Origin: Thuidium tamariscinum
Taxonomy: Eukaryota; Streptophyta; Bryopsida; Hypnales; Thuidiaceae
Assembly: GCA_947034885.2 (NCBI GenBank)
Contig: OX344749.2
Coordinates: 17,003,501-17,067,500 of the forward strand
DNA: 64,000 bases
Reading direction: 5' to 3'
Below are positions 33,888 through 46,443 of the stretch, one piece after another (within the stretch, counting starts at the first letter, position 1; each line of letters opens with the position of its first letter). Below the pieces are notes generated by a model. The model saw nothing but the letters and a program-made list of their open reading frames with translations. It made no database searches and was not told the DNA's origin. Position numbers and translations under genes: made by a program.

Positions 33888-34800
33888 GTTGATACCAATA
33901 GTCACCAATACTACTCAGTCCCCCTTTTTCTTTTTAGGAATTACCAAATTCTATGTCAATATTATTTGAGAGTCATTAATAAGTTGTAATTTTTAGTTTC
34001 CTACATCTTTGCATTTATAAAAAAACAATACATGGTTAATTCCCTCAAGGATGAACCATTAGATGTTAGACCTAATGTGAGGGTCTTGCTTATCTAAGAA
34101 TCTTGAGAATAATGTCTTTAATATATAACACTAGTTCAACTTCTCAACATCATTACGTACTTTTGCTTATAAGAGATAATGTATCAAATGAAGTTTGTAA
34201 TCCATGTCACAAAATCCATGTAAAAATATATAATTATGCATTAAAAAGTTTGTTACACCTTCTATTTTAAAAATAAATCTATGGTTTCTAGTAGGAAAAT
34301 TTTCAATGGCAAGTTCTTGCTAGGGTGAAACAAATCTCAATATTTAATAAAGGAGGATCTTGTAGAGTTTGCGTACTTGTTGGATTTTTAGATTTTCAAA
34401 ATTTCAATGTAAGAAAGGAATAGTTAGATGGGGAAAAAATTGGATTTGGAGAATTTTTTTCAAATTTTTATTTTTAGCAATTTTAAATGTACAAAATCCA
34501 ATCTATTGTGATGAAAAATGAAAAATAATTATAATGATTCCAATATTTTTTTAAATGTTCTAAACAACATGCCAAAAACATTGCATTAAAATTTCAAAAT
34601 TGAAGCATATATAAATTCATTTTTTTTTCGTAGGATGAAATTTAGTAAGTTTTAGTTTTCTACTCCTTTTGTTTGAAAATGTGTATGAATTTGAAAGAGT
34701 TTATCTATTTATTTATTATTTCAAATTAAAAAACACTACATTTTTCTTAGATTCTAGTAAAAAATTTTGAGGGGGTAAAAAAGCATTTTTCATCTCCCTA
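33888..34800. other. AT-rich DNA, no gene seen
   Basis: Nothing was recognised beyond homopolymer-rich sequence. Confidence 0.4.
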
Positions 34801-35122
34801 CATTAGAAGGGATTTGAGGGCAAGAGATACACATTTTATGACTGTTCCTCTGTGTTCCCTATGTTGTCCAAAAACTCTGAATTAGCCCTATTGGCTGAAA
34901 TTTTTGAATTTTTGGAAAAAAAATTCTAAAATTCTAAAAAGTGCTAAAAAACCTAAAACCGTTTTTTAATTAAATTTTTTTTAAATGATTATATAATTTT
35001 AAAAATTAATTGTTTTTGACATGCTAGTGTCTCAACTACATTAGATTGTTGATGTGGCACACTTCCACAGTCTCGGAACTCAAAAAAACCGCAAGCATCT
35101 AATGCCCTCAACTCTTCACTAC
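34801..35122 (+). mobile_element. CATTAGAGG-terminus MITE, copy 2
   Basis: Left CATTAGAAGGGATTTGAGGGC and right (reverse complement) AGTGAAGAGTTGAGGGCATT. Internal blocks 'ggctgaaatttttgaattttt' (20 shared bases) and 'ttgatgtggcac' are shared with 39233-39571. 322 bp. Confidence 0.65.
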
Positions 35123-36276
35123 TGTAAGTTTTCTTTCCCAAAAGCTACATTTTTTTGCTTGTAAAGTTAATCATCCAAATAGTCATAATCTAAAAATCCA
35201 ACTATCAATATTCTTCAAATTTATTTCCATGCATACTATACAAAGTAGTCTATTTTGTATGGTAAAAAGAAATTAAAATTTTAAATTTTAAACACATCCA
35301 TATGCAAAGACATGGGACAATTCATTAAAAATATCCATTGGAAAGAAGTTAGGCCTAGAAGGGATAGAGGGAGTTGAATTTATGTACAATTGCTTCTTTT
35401 TGTTGCCTTTAGTAAGGTAGAAGTACATCATTGATTGGTCATTTGTACAAGATTTACGATGTTTATAAAAAATAAAGATTCCCAAATCCAAATTGGAAGT
35501 GCCAAACAAGGCATGGATTTTTTTCATTTGATTATAGCAACCTATAAAGTGATCTTTATTAGAGTGATGAAGTTGTTTACATCTATATAAATGAATGAAA
35601 TGTGCAAAATGTCGATAAAACTTTAAAAACTTTAAAGTGATCTTTATCCAAAAGAATGTGCATTTGTCCTCCAAAATCAAATTTTGTCTTTAGAACATGT
35701 ATCAAATCAACAATTTCACCTACTAAAAATGGAAAATATATTGTCTAATATTTCCTCTTAAGATTTTGTGTTTTTATAAAAAGTATTTCACGTGAATACT
35801 AAATTTGAGTTTTCATGCTCTATTTCACATAATTCCCCTTTTATAGTGGCAAGTTGGATTATGAACAAGAACAATATAATCATTTGGCTTTATCTTAGGT
35901 AGATGACAATATTAGTTTATTCACTTCATTATTATTGATAGGAAATTTTAAATAGAGGGGAAGATAACATTATTTTTTGTTTGATGGATGACAAAGAATC
36001 CTTCTAGTAGGACAACTATTCATCTTCAAAATTTTATTGTAAAAAAGGACGGTCTTGTAGAGTAGTTTGACCTCCAATGAATGCATTTGCAATTTTTTAT
36101 GCTAATGGTTTCTAAAGTCCCTAGCCTACCCTTTAACTTCTAAATATTGACAAGATTGTTCTATGATATTTGGCGTTTGATGTGCTTTTGGATTTTTTTT
36201 TATCTCATTAATTCCATGGGTATCAAAATGAATGATTTTCATGATCACTTGTGCTTTGTGTAGATTTGAATTAATA
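35123..36276. other. AT-rich DNA with a TTAA mini-element remnant
   Basis: 35966-36245 shares 'ggatgacaaagaatcctt' and 'aggacaactattcatctt' with the reversed 220-bp class. A 130-codon minus-strand frame (35288-35680) has no motif and is not called. Confidence 0.35.
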
Positions 36277-36710
36277 GGTTTGACTTACATAGATTAGACT
36301 TATGAAGGTTAGACTTATATAGTTTCAACATCTATCATTATCTATAATAGGTGAGATTTTTCTATAAAATCCTAAAAAGATTGTTTTTCTTCAAGTGCAC
36401 GTACTTTGTTTTGTTGAATTCTAACTCCCACATCCTTAACATGTTGGTGTTGTGTAGTATGAATGCAATTGTAGATAGGATTTGATGAGTACAAGCACCA
36501 CCAAGGTCATGAGTTGTATAGAGTTCAATAGATAGGTTAGACTAACATAAGTTGCATACATATAGGTTAGACAATTAGACTTACAAAGGTTAGAATTGCA
36601 TAGGTTAAATTTACAAAGATTAAAGTTGTTTAGGTTAGAGTTACAAAGGTTAGACTTAGATTTGAGCCTAACCTATAGAAGCCTAATCTAATTAAGCCTA
36701 ACCTATATAC
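36277..36710. repeat. Degenerate AGGTTAGA(CT)TTACA repeat
   Basis: The motif AGGTTAGA, or close forms, followed by CTTACA/ATTGCA recurs many times, densest at 36530-36660. It then inverts to CCTAACCTATA at 36665-36705, so the two ends could pair. Confidence 0.7.
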
Positions 36711-36984
36711 AAAACTCCATTCAACTTTGGTTATACTCGCTAATGCTATGGAACCGTGTGTAAACAAATTAAAAATGAAACAATTAAAACAATAAATTTT
36801 AATTGTTGGAAACACAAAAATTAAACACACAATCATTAACTTCAAACCAAAACATAAAACATTCTCATCAATACATCTAATACATCTAATTAAAAGGAAT
36901 TTAATAGTTTATTTTTTACATAAAATATTTATTTATTTATTATTAGATATTTTTAAAATTTTAAATTTTAAATTAAAAAAAATC

Positions 36985-37139
36985 AAGACATGCCTAGGTG
37001 GCACTCCCAGCTAAGCCAAGGGTCTGCTGAGGCGAGCACCCCCCAGGCCACGCTAGACCTAGTCAAGCGAGGGTCTGCCCAGGTGGCATTATCCCCCCGC
37101 CGAGCCAAGACCCAGGCCTCCCCTCAACCAAGCCAAGAC
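36985..37139. other. Isolated GC-rich patch
   Basis: About 155 bp of high GC stands in AT-rich DNA. It includes two related stretches (GGGTCTGCTGAGG... and GGGTCTGCCCAGG..., about 65 bp apart) and repeated AGCCAAG. No tRNA fold and no long frame. Its origin is unknown. Confidence 0.5.
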
Positions 37140-37587
37140 ATAATGTGAATAGGGTTATAGATAAGATTTTGAAATGGAAACCCATAGTCGATGCCAATGG
37201 TCTCTATCCAAAAGGACAAAGCCAATAAATTAATGAAAAAAAGACAAATTAGAAATGAGTAAGTACAAATTTTCCATATATATATATTCCCCCAAAATTA
37301 TGCAAATCCACAATAATCTTTTAACCTTTTAATCCTATAGAACTTTGTTTGTTTATTTAAATTAGAAAAATTTAAAAATCCATTGGGACTCATTTGTCTC
37401 AAATTTGATATGGATTCAATGAAGTATTAGATCCTATGATTATTTAGTAAACAAGTAAAACAAAGTTAGAGGCATTGGCCATTTTTAGAGCATCGAAAGC
37501 TCTCATTTCAAACAATGAAGTAGCAAGTCTCTCATTGAAGGACCCATGTATCCATTGTATCCATTTATGGATCTACACTTGCATTAG

Positions 37588-37880
37588 TGTTGTGTTTTTC
37601 TAGCAATTTGGTGCAAAATTGCACTAAATTTTTTGGCCTAGTTCCAAGCCTATAGAAAATAAACAATAAAACTTTGGATGAAATTGCCAATAAACTTCAA
37701 ATTTAAAAAAAATAGTGGATGAAATTGCCAAATAATGAATGAAAAGATAATGATAGATATGTATTGTGTCCTAATATGATATTTTTTTATCTAATTTATG
37801 GATGAATGTTGAAATTTGGAGCTCTATAATAAAATGAAGTATCGCCATTGTAGCACTTCATAAGAAATGAAAAAAAACTA
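37588..37880 (+). mobile_element. hAT-like MITE, copy 2
   Basis: Collinear with 57059-57360 and with the reverse of 11142-11430 ('ggatgaaattgcc', 'tgatagatatgtatt', 'ggatgaatgttgaaatttgg'). The right CATTG terminus is mutated. Confidence 0.6.
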
Positions 37881-39232
37881 ACTAACTTGCATATACAATT
37901 TTGTATACTATCATCAATCAGTGAAAATTGCATTTTTTGAAAAAAAACATATGAAAGGAAAACGTTTAAGGAATTATAGGAATTAATGTTTCAATTTATC
38001 CAATTAAATTTTTTTAAATTAAAATAATCCTAACAATGGATGTGTTGATTTAACCCTTTTAGTTCTATAGCCATTTGGGTGAGAACAAGAATATAGAAAA
38101 AATCTTGGTAAATGTAGGATCATTGAGGACAAAAGAGTCCAAATAGAAAAAGTAATTACATCAAATTTGAGAATGACCAATATATAATGGGTGTGCCAAA
38201 AATTAGGACAATTTACTATTGATATTGCAAGAAATTAGCATTTCTTGACAATAGGGGTTGTCACACCTTCTTCACTTTGTTCTCAATCTTTTGAGAATAG
38301 GGATTGACTACACTCTCTTGTTGGCTCTCCTTGGCTTAAGAGAGTTCCTACTTTTTGAAGATTGAGAATGGAAATTCTTATTTTGTAGAGGTGAAGAATT
38401 GGCATGAAGAAGATTTGTTGATCTCATCTTGCTTTTCCTTCATACACATCACTTTCACCATCCTATGCTTCCACTTTTATTTGGATTCAAGCATCAACAC
38501 TTAAAGTCTATATATAACAAGAATTAGCACATATGTTTGAAAAGAGAGAATTGTTGCGTAGAGTCATTTGTGTCGATAACAAATCAATGTCAATCAAAGT
38601 ATTCTCATCCTCATACCTTGAAGGGTTGTCACAACATCACACCTTCATACAAATGAACTTTTGATTGTCTTCATTTTTCTCTCACAATCTTCTCATTCTT
38701 CATAAAAGTTTGATATTTAAAAAACATGTGATAACCTCCAATGTATACAACATATGAAGAATGCACAAATACAAGTCTTGAGCACTAGAAAATTCATATA
38801 TAATTTGCTCAAAGGACCATTAGATTTGATTTGGTAGACATTGCTTCTACAATTCTCACAAAAAATTTACATTGAAAAATATACCTTCAATCAACGAAAA
38901 CACATGGATTATTATTACTCATATTGGAGTTGTTGAAACTTGCCTAGTATCTATGACAAAAGATTGAAAAAATGATAGAATTAAATATATAGTTGACCAT
39001 TATATATGAAAGTCTTGAAAACATTGCTATTTGCAATTTTGTATGCTATATTTCCTTATGGTGACTTATTCTCTTCAAAAGGTCTTTTTACTTGTGCCAT
39101 TTTTGTGTTTTCTCCACCTCCAATGCTATTTTAAGACCAATCACTATAAAAAACTTTCTTTTTGGTATTGATTTCAAAAAATGTATTATATTTTTAAGAC
39201 ATCATGCGTTAAGTGGTGAATGGCTATAAGAA
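37881..39232. other. AT-rich DNA, no gene recognised
   Basis: A lone TTAACCCTTTTAG near 38050 may be an old TTAA-class terminus. No coding frame is supportable. Confidence 0.35.
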
Positions 39233-39571
39233 CATTAGGGGAGATTTGAGAGTAAGGAAGGGTTGTTTCATAGTCATTCCCCTCCTTCTTCGTTGTGTTT
39301 TCTTGAAACTAAAAATCAACCTATAATGGCTGAATTTTTGAATTTTTGAAAAAATTAACTTTTTTTCTTCTTACAATCAAATTAAAGAAGTTTTAAGAGA
39401 CTTAGAACTGATTTTTTTAAATTTCAATAATATAATTTTAAAATTTTAAAATTACTATTTTCTAATGTGGCAATCTCTTGACCATGTCAAACTATTGATG
39501 TAGCACATTCCCATAGTTGGGGAATTGAAGATAACTTGTGGTCTTTTAATGCCCTTAAATCTCCTCTAATG
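39233..39571 (+). mobile_element. CATTAGAGG-terminus MITE, copy 3
   Basis: Left CATTAGGGGAGATTTGAGAG and right (reverse complement) CATTAGAGGAGATTTAAGGG. 339 bp. It shares 'tggctgaatttttgaattttt' (20 bases) with copy 2 and 'atgtggcaatc' with copy 4 ('acatggcaatc'). Confidence 0.8.
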
Positions 39572-40006
39572 AGTAAATTTGATATGATGTTGTAGAAAAT
39601 GTACGTGGTTTAGGTGGAGAATGAATAGATGTCACTTGAGATAGAAACGTTCTTAATGATGTTTTGAAAAACAAGTTTATGTTTGTTTGTCACATCCAAA
39701 AAATATGAATTGTCATGTTGCAAGAAGAAGTCCATTTTGACTATGGATAAATTAGTAAAAATTACTATAATCTATGGTAAAATATTGACCATATATTAAA
39801 AAATTAGGAAAAAGGTAGCCATATGGCATGCTTTACAAAAAAAGGGAAATGGATGGATGTATAGTATGGATGAAAAGAGATGATCTTTATACAAGTGGAG
39901 TGGTAGGAGGAGAAACAATTCAGATGGGATATGTAAAACAACAATAATTGTGTATAGTGTAAAATGTCAAACAACATTTAGACATTAGAAACAATATCAA
40001 TATGTA

Positions 40007-41403
40007 TAGTGGGGTACCAATCAAAATGTCGTTTTTGAATTCGGAGTGAAATTTTTTTTAGTATTGCCAACTTTGAAAGCCTCCCGAGAGCTCAAAAATT
40101 GGTATTTTACCACGAAAATTTTACCATAGCATTATATTTAAGTTAATTATATGTATGCCAAATTTCAAGGCCAAAATATTCACTTAAGAAAATTTATTCA
40201 AAATCTAACAATACGGGTAGTGGTGAGAAACATTTCACTACTTTCAACTTTGACAACTTCCTAAGGATTGAATTTTTTTTCTTTTTACATGAAATTTTTG
40301 TCATGAAACAATATTTATGTTTTTATTGTGTATAAAAAATTTCAAGGTAAAAGAATTTTTCTTAAAGAAGATATTTGAAATCTCCCAACAGGTGTAGTTT
40401 TGAGAATTTTTTCACAATTGCCAACTTTGACACCCTTCCAAGGGCTGAAAATTAGTTTCTTACCATGAATTTTTTTGGTGAAGTCATCTCTATGTTGATA
40501 ATATGTGCTCTAATTTCAAATTCAAATGAATTACCAAAAAAAAGGTATACAAAATCTCCCAACATGTGTAGTTGTGAGAAAATTTTCACTATTGCTGACT
40601 TTGACACCCTCCCAAGGGTTGAAAATTTGTCTATTTAACATGAATTTTTTTGAATAACATCAAATTTATGTTGATAATTTATGTTCCAAATTTCAAGTTC
40701 AAAACACTTACCCAAAAAGAAATATTCAAAATCTCTCAACATGTGTAGTTGTAAGGTTGAGTTTTTACATTCGTGTCAAACTTTGCTACACAAAATAACA
40801 CTATACTAAGGGCTCAAAAACTCCTCCTCACAACTACACATGTTGGAAGATTTTGTATATCTTTGTTTTGGTAATTCATTTGAATTTGAAATTTTGAGCA
40901 CATATTATCAACATAGAGATGACTTCACAAAAAAAGTTCATGGTAAGAAACTAATTTTTCAGCCCTTGGAAGGGTGTCAAAGTTGGCAATTGTGAAAAAA
41001 TTCTCAAAACTACACTTGTTGGGAGATTTCAAATATCTTCTTCAAAAAAACACTTTTTACCTTGAAATTTTTTATACATATTTAAAACATAGATATTGTT
41101 TCATGACAAAAAATTCATGGCAAAAGAAAAAAAACTCAATCCTTAGGAAGGTGTCAAAGTTGAAAGTAGTGAAATGTTTCTCACCACTACCCATGTTGGT
41201 AGATTTTGAATAAATTTTCTTAAGTGAATCTTTTGGCCTTGAAATTTGGCATACATATAATTAACTTAAATATAATTCTATGGTAAACTTTTTGTGGTAA
41301 AGTAACAATTTTTGAGCTCTCCAGAGGCTTTCAAAGTTGGCAGACTTACTGAAATTTTTCTCATTGCGAATTCAAAAACGACATTTTGATTGGTACCCCA
41401 CTG
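40007..41403 (-). mobile_element. TA-flanked modular foldback element, copy 2
   Basis: Ends TAGTGGGGTACCAATC and (reverse complement) CAGTGGGGTACCAATC, with flanking TA at 40005-40006 and 41404-41405. It is collinear with the reverse of 22074-23457: the unique centre is inverted relative to copy 1, and the four-module arm is on the left. 1397 bp. Frames inside it (such as 40974-41213) are not genes. Confidence 0.85.
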
Positions 41404-41835
41404 TACAATAGTCAAGTTGCCAAATAATAGTTATCCCATATCTTTTGTCTCACCATGAAAAAAGGATGGACATAAATGTAACCTTTCTACCCTTCATTCT
41501 CACTAGCTTTCAATGAAGAAATTCCTTCATTTTGTGATAAAAATTTCTCTTAATGGTAGATAGTAAGTTTTCTTCAATTCTTTTTGAATTCGACAATTTT
41601 GATTGTTCATTTTTTTATTAATTAATTAATTTTATTTATTTATTTGTTGATCTTATCTTATGGGTAGGATATGCACCAATTGAAGTTTCAAAAAATGTCT
41701 AATTTGATGTCTCAAACAATACCATTAAATGATCAAATTTTCAAATGATACAAATTTGTGCCATCAAGGCATGCCATGTGAGCATAATCTCAAAGTTCAC
41801 GTTAGCATAATTTGAAGGTCCACATCATATATTAA

Positions 41836-42763
41836 CCCCTTATGGTCCAATGACTTTTTGATAATGAAGGTTTTCAATAAATTGTGTCACTTTGATTTTT
41901 TTTTGCACAAAGATGTGTTTAAAATTTTTTATTTCAACCATACAAAAGTAAAAACTACTTGTTCTAGTATACATGGAATTAATTTTGGAAAATTTTGACT
42001 ATTACATTTTCAAATTATAACAATTTTGGATGATCAACTTCATAGGCAAAAAAAGTACAATTTGGAGAATTACTTTTTTAAAAGATGAATAATGCTTTCT
42101 TATCCCCTACCTGCCCCACAAAAATGTCTTGAAATCTAAGGCAAATGTAGTATTTTTAATTCAAAATTTTGCAAAATTAAAAAATTCTCTAAAATTTGTA
42201 TACATTTTCCAAGAGAAGGGATAGAAAGCCAAAAATGACCAAATTAAATCCTACAAAAATTTTAAAAATTTAGATATTTGCAAATTTTTGAAATCTAACA
42301 ATTAATATTATTATTATATTTTTGGAAAATCTTCAAAAAAAATTCAATCATTCTAATTATTTTGTATTCTTAATTACATTAGATTGAACCTTTATTTTTA
42401 AAATTGATAAAAATAGAATATTGAAAAAGATTCTCCAAATATTGTTTATTTGTATAGAATAAAGACTAGGAATGTCCAATTTTTTTTTAATTTTTAATTT
42501 TTAATTTTTTTTAATCTATAGTCCATTTTTCATTGGAAAAACATTATATTTGCTTTCTTTTTTCTATAAAACTACATTTTATTTATAGATTTTAAAATAG
42601 TTTTCACATTCAAATTTTGAAAATAAAAAAATGTAGCAAGTATTTGAACTTATTACTCCACAAGATCCTAGTTTACAAAATATTGAGATTAATTTCTCCC
42701 CATCAAGAATTTGCCATTGAAAATTTGAAGAGGACACATTATGTCCCCTTGGTCCTTGAAGGG
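41836..42763. mobile_element. TTAA-flanked element, 0.93 kb
   Basis: TTAA (41832-41835) then CCCCTTATGGTCCAA at the left, TTGGTCCTTGAAGGG then TTAA (42764-42767) at the right. The interior was not matched to the 47658 copy, so it may be a separate subfamily with similar ends. Confidence 0.7.
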
Positions 42764-42884
42764 TTAAAGGATCCATGTCAATTTTTCTCCAAGTCTATGT
42801 CATATCCCCAATCAAAATGGTCTTGGATGAAATATTGTCCCATGTGGCATTGTCCAACCCAAAAAGAGTCTATGTGACACTTAA

Positions 42885-43530
42885 CCCCTAAATATCCAAG
42901 GCACCAAAATTTGGTGTCTACAAAACTTTGAAATTAAATAAAACCTAACTAAATCTCTATTTTTAGTAGTTTATATTTTTGGAAATCTTTCTTGAAGTCT
43001 AGTTTAAGCATCAGAAAATCAATCTTGAAAATGATTGATTATGATTTTTTCCTTCAAGATTTTGTACAAAGGTGTCCATTGTAATCTTGACTTTTTGTAG
43101 TGTTGTAGTCTTTGGGAAATGAGTCTCAAACACACAAGATTTGGGTGGAAAAAAAAACATTTGAAATTCATTTAAAAAATTGTGGAGTAGATATTGAGAA
43201 GCCATAAATTAATTGGGGTTATACAACTTAGGCCCTTTAACCTCATATATTATTGGCAACCAACTTCTTAGATTTGACATTTGAAATGTGGATTGAAAGA
43301 CTTCAAGTCATTTTGCAATTTTAACACCCTCATGATCAAACATTATAATCTTTCAATCCATAAGTGATAGTTTCATGTTTTCTTTTCCTAAGTGATCTTT
43401 AGCATGTCTACTTTGAATTTGTACAGTTACATTTTTTCTTAAATTGATGAAGCTAATGAAATTGTTGAATTTTTGTTGAATTCAGAGCAAATTCTTAGAA
43501 GCTTAGAAAAGACCTTGGGTATTTAGGGGA
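42885..43530 (+). mobile_element. TTAA-flanked element, 0.65-kb class
   Basis: TTAA (42881-42884) then CCCCTAAATATCCAAGG, and CCTTGGGTATTTAGGGGA then TTAA (43531-43534). It is the intact relative of the interrupted element at 22047-24080. Confidence 0.8.
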
Positions 43531-43580
43531 TTAAGACCCCTCTATGTGTAGCCCTCTACAAAACTTGCAAGACTCTATTT

Positions 43581-44661
43581 TGGGTCATTGCAAGAAACAC
43601 TGACCATTTTTGTAGCACTTTGCAAAACTTGTTCTTGTGCAATGCTATAACTTTTGATTGATGAATCCAATGCCCAAATCCAAAAATCTATTTCTAGAAT
43701 TTTTGATTGCAATCATATTCTATATTTTTCAGAATTTAAAAAAAATCATTTTATATTTAAAATTTATTTTTGTTAATTTGTCACACTTTGAAGATTAGGG
43801 GTTTTCAATACAATTGACTAGTTTAAATAAATGATTTTTGGTTGAAATTTTTGTCGTATGTTTTTATAGTAGGTAGACATGTCCCTACCAAAGTTCATCT
43901 AAAAAAACATTATTTTGTAACCTCTACATTAGAGCAAACAGGCCTCCCTTGCATGTACACTTCAAAACATTCAAAATGATTTTGAACTCATTTTTTTAGT
44001 CAAACCTCATCACCATATAGTCTTCTCAAATGGCCAATTTTTAGCTTTTTCCAAAATTGTTTTTCTTATTTTCTACAAATTAAAACATCAATGTATGTAT
44101 TTTCTAGGACATCATCTTGGACATTGAATTCTAGTAAAGAAAATACATACATTGACGTTTTAATTTGTAGAAAATAAGAAAAACAATTTTGAAGAAAGCT
44201 AAAAATTGGCCATTTGAGAAGACTATATGGTGATGAGGTTTGACTAAAAAAATGAGTTCAAAATCATTTTGAATGTTTTGAAGTGTACATGCAAGGGAGG
44301 CCTGTTTGCTCTAATGTAGAGGTTACAAAATAATGTTTTTTTAGATGAACTTTGGTAGGGACATGTCTACCTACTATAAAAACATACGACAAAAATTTCA
44401 ACCAAAAATCATTTATTTAAACTAGTCAATTGTATTGAAAACCCCTAATCTTCAAAGTGTGACAAATTAACAAAAATAAATTTTAAATATAAAATGATTT
44501 TTTTTAAATTCTGAAAAATATAGAATATGATTGCAATCAAAAATTCTAGAAATAGATTTTTGGATTTGGGCATTGGATTCATCAATCAAAAGTTATAGCA
44601 TTGCACAAGAACAAGTTTTGCAAAGTGCTACAAAAATGGTCAGTGTTTCTTGCAATGACCC
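43581..44661. mobile_element. Long hairpin element E4 of the GGGTGATTGC family
   Basis: Starts GGGTCATTGCAAGAAACACT and ends with the exact reverse complement; flanks are TTTT on both sides. Positions across the axis add up to 88242. The arms are about 525 bp with only a few differences (for example near 44055 and 44155) and a loop of about 30 bp at 44107-44142. The arm sequence matches the right half of E3, so the element appears to be an inverted duplication of half an element. Confidence 0.9.
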
Positions 44662-46443
44662 TTTTATTGAATGTTAGAAAAAAAACAAGCTAAAATCAGA
44701 TGCATTTGATAAGATTTTGGGTAGTTTTTTGCTTGTCCAAAATAACGGACTTTAGGTGACATCAATGTTGATCAAAAACCTATTAGCACAAACATTTTGA
44801 CATGTTTTTTCAAATGTTTACAAAAGCACAAGTTTTTTTATAATGCATGTAGGAGAGATACATCTTTTGCACAATTTTCTATGTATTATTCAAAGACTAG
44901 CAAACATGTCCTTGTGTGAAAGCACATAACTATTGCATGCAATTGCATTTTCTAAATTTCATTGTTTCCATTCATTTATTAGGAAATGAATCAAGTTACT
45001 AACCTCCATTGCCTAAGTCACTCCCAATTCCTCTTGAAATAAGAATTGTTTATGTTGTTTTTTTCATTTTCTTTTTCAATGAATGGTGACCAATAAATTA
45101 AGAGGAAAAAGGAAGCACACTAGGCCGGCTCCCTTGGACATTATTTATATTTTTCACATGGCAGATTGAAACAGTTTTTTTGGGCTCCCTGGGGACCCAA
45201 AAAAAGGGTGAAGTTATGTTGCTGTGAATTCAATAGGAAGCAGGAGTCAGCCCATTCAATCTAAAAGAGTCCTTACGATATGGATTGAATATCGTTACAA
45301 CCGGATGCTTGCAATGATGGTGACCTCTTTACAAGGCTCATTACCAAGTTGGTTTCACCTCAAATTGAAGTATTGAACCAAACAATAAAGTGACATTTCA
45401 CCAAATATGTACTAGATAACCGACGAGCTGCGGTAGCCGCGAGTTGGTTATCGGACATAACCGGTTGTTGACATTTCAATCTCAACCTTTGATCTTGATG
45501 ATCCGAAGGTGTAGGAAGCAAGTTGAAAGTAAACAAGGTTATGAGTCGCAACATGTGATGGTGATGGTGATGGATAGCCTATGATAGAGAGCCACATTAG
45601 CGTTGAAAACTCAAACAACTGGTTATGAAGTCACTTGGGGCAGGACTATTTTTATTTGTTTTTTCCAAGTGGAAGTAACCATTGCATTGCACAGAAATGG
45701 GGCAGGACAATTTCAATGACCATTCAATCATACTGCAGGGATCATGAAAGAGATGGCTGTACTACCCATTTCAATTTCATTGCTCTTTGTTGGTGCATTA
45801 TCAGTAAATTTGAGTACCTCATTGCTTAGGGCATCTGCAATGCAGCAGCAGCAAATAAGCCCTGTAAAGGCAAAGGGAGGGCCATTCCGTGTGGCTTGCA
45901 TAGTGCCAGTTTTTTCTTTGCACAAAATGACCCAATGCAAAGTTGGCAATCCAAATGTCAAAAGGATCTTTTTGTATTATAAAAAAGAAAGAAAGAAAAG
46001 AACCTCCATTCAAAAAAAGCTTTCCATGAAAACAAGGGAAAATTACATTGATTAGCACACATATCAATGCTTGAAAAGCGTTGACAATAATGATTATCTC
46101 CTAAAGGGCCAACTCATGGGCCCTCCATATATTGCATATTAACCAATCCCCGGTGGTCACATATCAAGGCCGTGGAATTGAAGGCCCCAACAATGATTGC
46201 ATTGGAGCCCAAATTTAAATGAAATTTTGTCTATACCCAGCATAGACTTGATACTAGGCCTATTACTAATAGGATTGCAGATGCTTTTACTTATTGGGTA
46301 CAAAAGCAATGGTAAAATAATTGAAACTTACTGACTATTGTACTCAGAGAACAAATTTGCCTTAAAAAGAGTTCAAATATCTTAATGTGTCAAAAAAATT
46401 TGAAGTCATAGGGGAATATGTTAGAAAATGTTGAAATTCTTAT
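44662..46443. other. Least repetitive intergenic stretch
   Basis: 45.1-46.1 kb has more balanced composition and no repeat family recognised. A short imperfect hairpin with GATAACC/GGTTATC ends lies at 45415-45452. Apart from the small frame at 45744 nothing is called. Confidence 0.4.
45744..46055 (+). CDS. Doubtful small ORF with signal-peptide-like start (103 aa)
   Basis: The ATG at 45744 opens 103 codons. Residues 5-32 (MAVLPISISLLFVGALSV onward) are hydrophobic and end LLRASA, like a secretion signal, then MQQQQ and a lysine-rich tail. No homologue is recognised and no promoter or splice context is clear. It may be chance; a 77-codon antisense frame overlaps it. Confidence 0.15.
   Translation: MKEMAVLPISISLLFVGALSVNLSTSLLRASAMQQQQISPVKAKGGPFRVACIVPVFSLHKMTQCKVGNPNVKRIFLYYKKERKKRTSIQKKLSMKTRENYID

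Noticed and set aside
36985-37139. GC-rich patch as a possible tRNA gene
   Set aside because: No cloverleaf or A/B box arrangement could be found.
40974-41213. 79-codon frame in the second TA foldback
   Set aside because: Lies inside the repeat modules; a matching frame is not kept in copy 1.
45415-45452. GATAACC/GGTTATC hairpin as a possible RNA gene
   Set aside because: Only 7 bp of outer pairing with an asymmetric interior; too weak to call a tRNA, miRNA or riboswitch.
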